From an uncultured Alphaproteobacteria bacterium (GTDB lineage: Bacteria; Pseudomonadota; Alphaproteobacteria; UBA2966), in contig OY282368.1 in assembly GCA_958295725.1 (NCBI GenBank), positions 3,010,365 to 3,074,364 of the forward strand: 64,000 nucleotides of DNA, in the 5' to 3' direction. Positions 61,087-64,000 of this stretch are shown piece by piece (within the stretch, counting starts at the first letter, position 1; each line of letters starts with the position of its first letter). Under the pieces are notes generated by a model. That model had not been told where the DNA came from. It worked only from the letters and a program-made list of their open reading frames with translations, and ran no database searches. The position numbers and the translations under genes were made by a program.

Positions 61087-62073
61087 ATGAACGCCACCGA
61101 TATCGCCGCCGCCCTCGCCCGGCGCGCCGAGCAGGTCTGCCGGCGCTACCTTCCCAACGGCCGCAAGCAGGGCCGCTACTGGACCTGCGGCAACGTATAC
61201 GGCGCCAAGGGCCGATCCCTGTTCGTCCGCCTCGCCCCGCCCGGCGCACCCGGCAAGTGGACCGACGCCGCCACCGGCGAGCACGGCGACCTGCTCGACC
61301 TCATCCGTCTCGGCATCGGCACGGCGTCCCTCAAGCCCGCCCTCGACGAAGCCCGCGCCTTCCTCGCCATGCCGGCAGCCCCCGCCGGCGGCAAGGCCGC
61401 CGCATACGACCGCATCGAGGCCGCACGCCGCCTCTGGCGCGCCTGCCGCGCCATCGACGGCACCCACGCCGAGGACTATCTCCATACCCGCGCCATCCAC
61501 CGCTGCCGCTTCCCCGCGCTGCGCTTCCATCCCGCCCTCGACTACCGCGACCGCCGCGGCTTCCGCCGCCTGCCGGCGCTCGTCGCCGCCGTCGCCGGCG
61601 ACGACGGCGCCATCGACGGCATCCATCGCACCTGGCTCGACCCCGCCGCGCCCGCCAAGGCCCAGGTCGCGCATCCACGCAAGGCGCTCGGCCGCGTCCA
61701 TGGCCGCGCCGTCCGCTTCGGCAGCCCCGGCCACGACACCCTGCTCGTCGGCGAGGGCATCGAGACCGTGCTCTCCCTGGTTACGGCAGTCCCCGCCATC
61801 CCCGCCGCCGCCGCGCTCTCGGCCGGGAGCCTCGGCGCCTTCGCGCCGCCTCCCGGCCTCGCCCGCCTCGTCGTCGCCCGCGACAACGACGCCGAAGGCC
61901 AACGCGCCGCCGACCGCCTCCGGCGGCGCTGCCGCGACCTGGGCGTTCCCGCCGCCGTCGTCGTCCCCGAACGCGGCGACTTCAACGACGATCTGGTCGC
62001 ATTCGGCGCGCAAGCGCTCGCCGCCAGGATCGCGCCCCTGTTCCACGCCTCGGCTCGCGGGCCGGCGCGTTGA
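61087..62073 (+). CDS. Toprim-domain primase-like protein (DUF7146)
   Basis: 328 residues. The N-terminal region (YWTCGNVYGAKGRSLFVRLA, then KWTDAATGEHGDLLDLIRLG) is the DUF7146 zinc-primase-like module; the C-terminal half is a Toprim fold with VGEGIETVLSL (Glu) and LARLVVARDNDAEGQRAADR (Asp-x-Asp). Such proteins synthesise primers for element replication or strand conversion. GGAGGGAG precedes the ATG. Confidence 0.88.
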   Translation: MNATDIAAALARRAEQVCRRYLPNGRKQGRYWTCGNVYGAKGRSLFVRLAPPGAPGKWTDAATGEHGDLLDLIRLGIGTASLKPALDEARAFLAMPAAPAGGKAAAYDRIEAARRLWRACRAIDGTHAEDYLHTRAIHRCRFPALRFHPALDYRDRRGFRRLPALVAAVAGDDGAIDGIHRTWLDPAAPAKAQVAHPRKALGRVHGRAVRFGSPGHDTLLVGEGIETVLSLVTAVPAIPAAAALSAGSLGAFAPPPGLARLVVARDNDAEGQRAADRLRRRCRDLGVPAAVVVPERGDFNDDLVAFGAQALAARIAPLFHASARGPAR

Positions 62074-62191
62074 ACGGGAGTGAAGAGGGAAGCGGGGAGC
62101 GGGGCGATCGCCACGGGGGGCGGAGAGAGAGCCGGCCCTCGCCACGCCGCGCAAGCCATCCGGCTTCGCCAACCACGGGAAGGACGGCACC

Positions 62192-62416
62192 ATGGATCGC
62201 GTCACCTTCAAGCGTATCGCCCCCGACGAGTCGCGCATCTATCACGACGGCGATCACGTCGGGGACATCTATCGCCAGCCCGACTGTCTCGAGCCGGGCG
62301 CGCACTACTACGTCGTCCATCTCGACGAGGACCGGCGCGGACCCGTCCGTGTCCATGACCGCGCCCGCGTCCGCGAGGTCGCCGAGCGTCTCGTCCGCAC
62401 CCACCCGCTCCGGTGA
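62192..62416 (+). CDS. Small hypothetical protein
   Basis: 74 residues with VTFKRIAPDESRIYHDGDHV and YYVVHLDEDRRGPVRVHDRA, a small beta-rich fold. AAGGA lies about eight bases ahead of the ATG. Unrecognised backbone gene. Confidence 0.65.
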   Translation: MDRVTFKRIAPDESRIYHDGDHVGDIYRQPDCLEPGAHYYVVHLDEDRRGPVRVHDRARVREVAERLVRTHPLR

Positions 62417-62574
62417 TCGCGACGATGACCGCGGGCGCCTTCGTTCCACGGTCCGAACCAGGCGGGACCGCCGTTGGAGGAAGAGGGGAGCGAGGAAGAG
62501 GACGACCGCCGGGAGGCCGGGAGAGGAACCCGGTCTCCAGGGCCCAACGCCGCACACCCACGGGAGAGAACCCC

Positions 62575-63135
62575 ATGACCCTGACCTACGCCGGCATCGG
62601 AGCACGCGCCACGCCCCCGGCCGTCCTCGAACGCATGACCGTCATGGCCGCCTGGCTCGCACGCCGGGGCTGGCATCTCCACACCGGCGGCGCCGATGGA
62701 GCCGACAACGCCTTCGCCCTCGGCGCGCCCCAGGCCCAACGCACGTCGTTCCTGCCCTGGCCCGGATACAACGGCCGCAAGGGCGGCGACTGCCGTTCCC
62801 TGTCGCCCCGCCAACTCGACACGCTCCTTCCCATCGCCGCCGGCGCCCATCCCGCATGGCGCCGGTGCTCGCCCGCCGTGCGCAAGCTCCACGCCCGCAA
62901 CGCCGCGATCCTGCTCGGTCCCGACGCCGATGCCCCCGTTCGCGCCGTCGTCTGCTGGACCGAAGGAGGCCGCGTCCAGGGGGGAACCGGAATGGCCCTC
63001 CGCATCGCACGCGCGCACGGCATCCCGGCGTTCAACATGGCGGTCCTCGAACCCCGCGCCGTTTGCGAACGCCTGGAGGCCCTCCGAACCGCCTCCGCCC
63101 GATCCCCCGGCGCCGTGCCGGCGGCAAGGCCGTAA
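62575..63135 (+). CDS. SLOG-family (DprA-like) nucleotide-binding protein
   Basis: 186 residues. GIGARATPPAVLERMTVMAA and GWHLHTGGADGADNAFALGA are the Rossmann-like SLOG core seen in DprA, LOG and TIR-associated proteins; PVRAVVCWTEGGRVQGGTGM is the second half. SLOG domains bind or process nucleotide ligands, and DprA relatives load RecA onto single strands. Role on this element is not known. Confidence 0.8.
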   Translation: MTLTYAGIGARATPPAVLERMTVMAAWLARRGWHLHTGGADGADNAFALGAPQAQRTSFLPWPGYNGRKGGDCRSLSPRQLDTLLPIAAGAHPAWRRCSPAVRKLHARNAAILLGPDADAPVRAVVCWTEGGRVQGGTGMALRIARAHGIPAFNMAVLEPRAVCERLEALRTASARSPGAVPAARP

Positions 63136-63445
63136 GGGGCCGTGCGGGGGGAGAAACACAGCCTCCCGTCGTGATGTCCGATCGTGCCACACGTGCTCCC
63201 TTCGCCAACCCGCTGCGCGGGTCCTCCGCTTCGCTACGGCAACGACTCGCAATGCCAAGAAGCGCCGGGAAGCCGTCCGACCGTGGCTCCGCACTCGCTC
63301 CGCTCGCTTGTGCGCCCGCACCATCGGACGGCTCCCCGGCGCTGGCATTGCGGCCGTCGTGGCTCCGTTGCGCGCGCGTGTCCCAACCAGACACCACGAC
63401 GGGGCACACCGTCCCGTTGGATCAACCTCTGAACTGGAGATCGTC
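63136..63445 (+). promoter_or_regulatory. Intergenic region with a long inverted repeat
   Basis: 310 bases ahead of the DUF2493 gene. Arms at 63251-63280 and 63324-63349 are nearly complementary over about 26 bases (two small bulges), and partial pairing continues outward. The loop is about 43 bases. It could form a stable RNA hairpin in the 5' leader, or be a cruciform such as a transfer or replication site. Confidence 0.6.
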
Positions 63446-64000
63446 ATGAACCGCTTCGACAACACCGAGACCGCCGACACCACGATGGCCGACGCCTTCG
63501 CCAAGGCCGGCTTCGACGGCACCACCGGCGACGACCGCGAACCCGGACACACCGCCTCCCCCACCGCCGCCGTCTGCGAACTCGCCAGGCTCCACGGCGC
63601 AACCCCCGGTCCCGACGAACCCGACAACCGACCCGTCTGGGGCGAGGACGAGGCCATCGCCGGCGTCGAGCAGGCCTTCCACACCCTGATCGAGACCGTC
63701 GCCCCGGACGGAACCCAGCTCGCCGACGAGCGCGAGAGCCTCCTCTGGGGTTTCGTCAACACCTTCCACGCACAGGTCCAGCGCCTCGAACGCGCCGTCG
63801 ACAGGATCGCCCCCGAGATGCGCGAACTCGGACGCGCCCAGGACGGAACCGAGGTCAAGTCCTGGGAACTCGAACGCATCACCGAGCGCGCCCACAACCT
63901 CGGCGACCGACGCGACGCCTTCGAGAAGCTCCGCGACTTCGCAGCCGACGCCTACCGCGCCGAGACCGGCGAACAGTGGCGGCCCCGTCACGGCTCGCAC
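63446..64000 (+). CDS. DUF2493-family protein, 5' part
   Basis: 185 residues visible, cut by the right edge. DEAIAGVEQAFHTLIETVAP, DGTEVKSWELERITERAHNL and AFEKLRDFAADAYRAETGEQ match the N-terminal region that precedes the SLOG-like DUF2493 domain in element proteins, with WRPRHGSH just before that domain should start. GGAGATCGTC precedes the ATG at 63446. Function unknown; a second SLOG-type protein follows directly after the first. Confidence 0.8.
   Translation, partial: MNRFDNTETADTTMADAFAKAGFDGTTGDDREPGHTASPTAAVCELARLHGATPGPDEPDNRPVWGEDEAIAGVEQAFHTLIETVAPDGTQLADERESLLWGFVNTFHAQVQRLERAVDRIAPEMRELGRAQDGTEVKSWELERITERAHNLGDRRDAFEKLRDFAADAYRAETGEQWRPRHGSH

Noticed and set aside
60909..63449. 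846-codon plus-strand frame across the primase and SLOG genes
   Set aside because: Reads in a different frame from three supported genes and is almost entirely Arg/Pro.

Overview
The window is GC-rich with dense, mostly co-directional genes. Its core genes look alphaproteobacterial: a complete System I cytochrome c maturation run (ccmABCDEFGHI), the dapF-mtaB-ftsY order with a YciB septation protein nearby, a hopanoid-type desaturase (hpnE), and LivM/LivF transport genes. No rRNA or tRNA was found, so placement below class is inference.

Positions 1-8763 hold a branched-chain-type ABC uptake cluster: LivM (cut by the left edge), a substrate-binding protein, LivF and an AMP-forming acyl-CoA ligase relative. 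It is split by inserted material: an ankyrin-repeat gene with a 22-copy decapeptide expansion and a frameshifted signal-peptide exon, an uncharacterised cytosolic protein, and a small solute-binding protein whose promoter and signal peptide are a near copy of the ankyrin gene's 5' end. Positions 9228-16278 are the ccm operon. Positions 16638-26163 hold a cysteine-dioxygenase-like enzyme, yciB, a deacetylase and DUF3237 pair divergent from two PRISE-type reductases, then ftsY-mtaB-dapF and hpnE. An IS481 remnant, hyuB and the first codons of hyuA follow.

At about 29050 hyuA is broken by an integrative element that runs to the right edge (29050-64000). It starts with a tyrosine recombinase and carries a backbone seen in alphaproteobacterial integrative elements and plasmids: MoxR-type AAA ATPase, DUF3150, a VWA/metallopeptidase-like protein, a large ParB, a GHKL ATPase, DUF2958, a 1501-residue methyltransferase/strawberry-notch helicase, a Y-family polymerase, SSB, a Toprim primase, a SLOG protein and the start of a DUF2493 protein. 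Cargo includes two PIN-domain toxin-antitoxin pairs, a NADAR protein, a secreted HNH nuclease, and one long opposite-strand gene of unknown function (57823-59535) that is the best candidate for something undescribed. The element has itself been hit by a three-recombinase RIT element (37313-41036) that splits a PAPS-reductase-like gene, and by an IS630 copy (45982-47204) sitting exactly on the parB stop codon.

Between genes of the element the same GC-rich leader (core CGCGCCGCCCGGAG plus a hairpin) recurs at least seven times. It lies ahead of independent genes and not inside tightly overlapped ones, which suggests a shared cis-acting or recombinogenic module.
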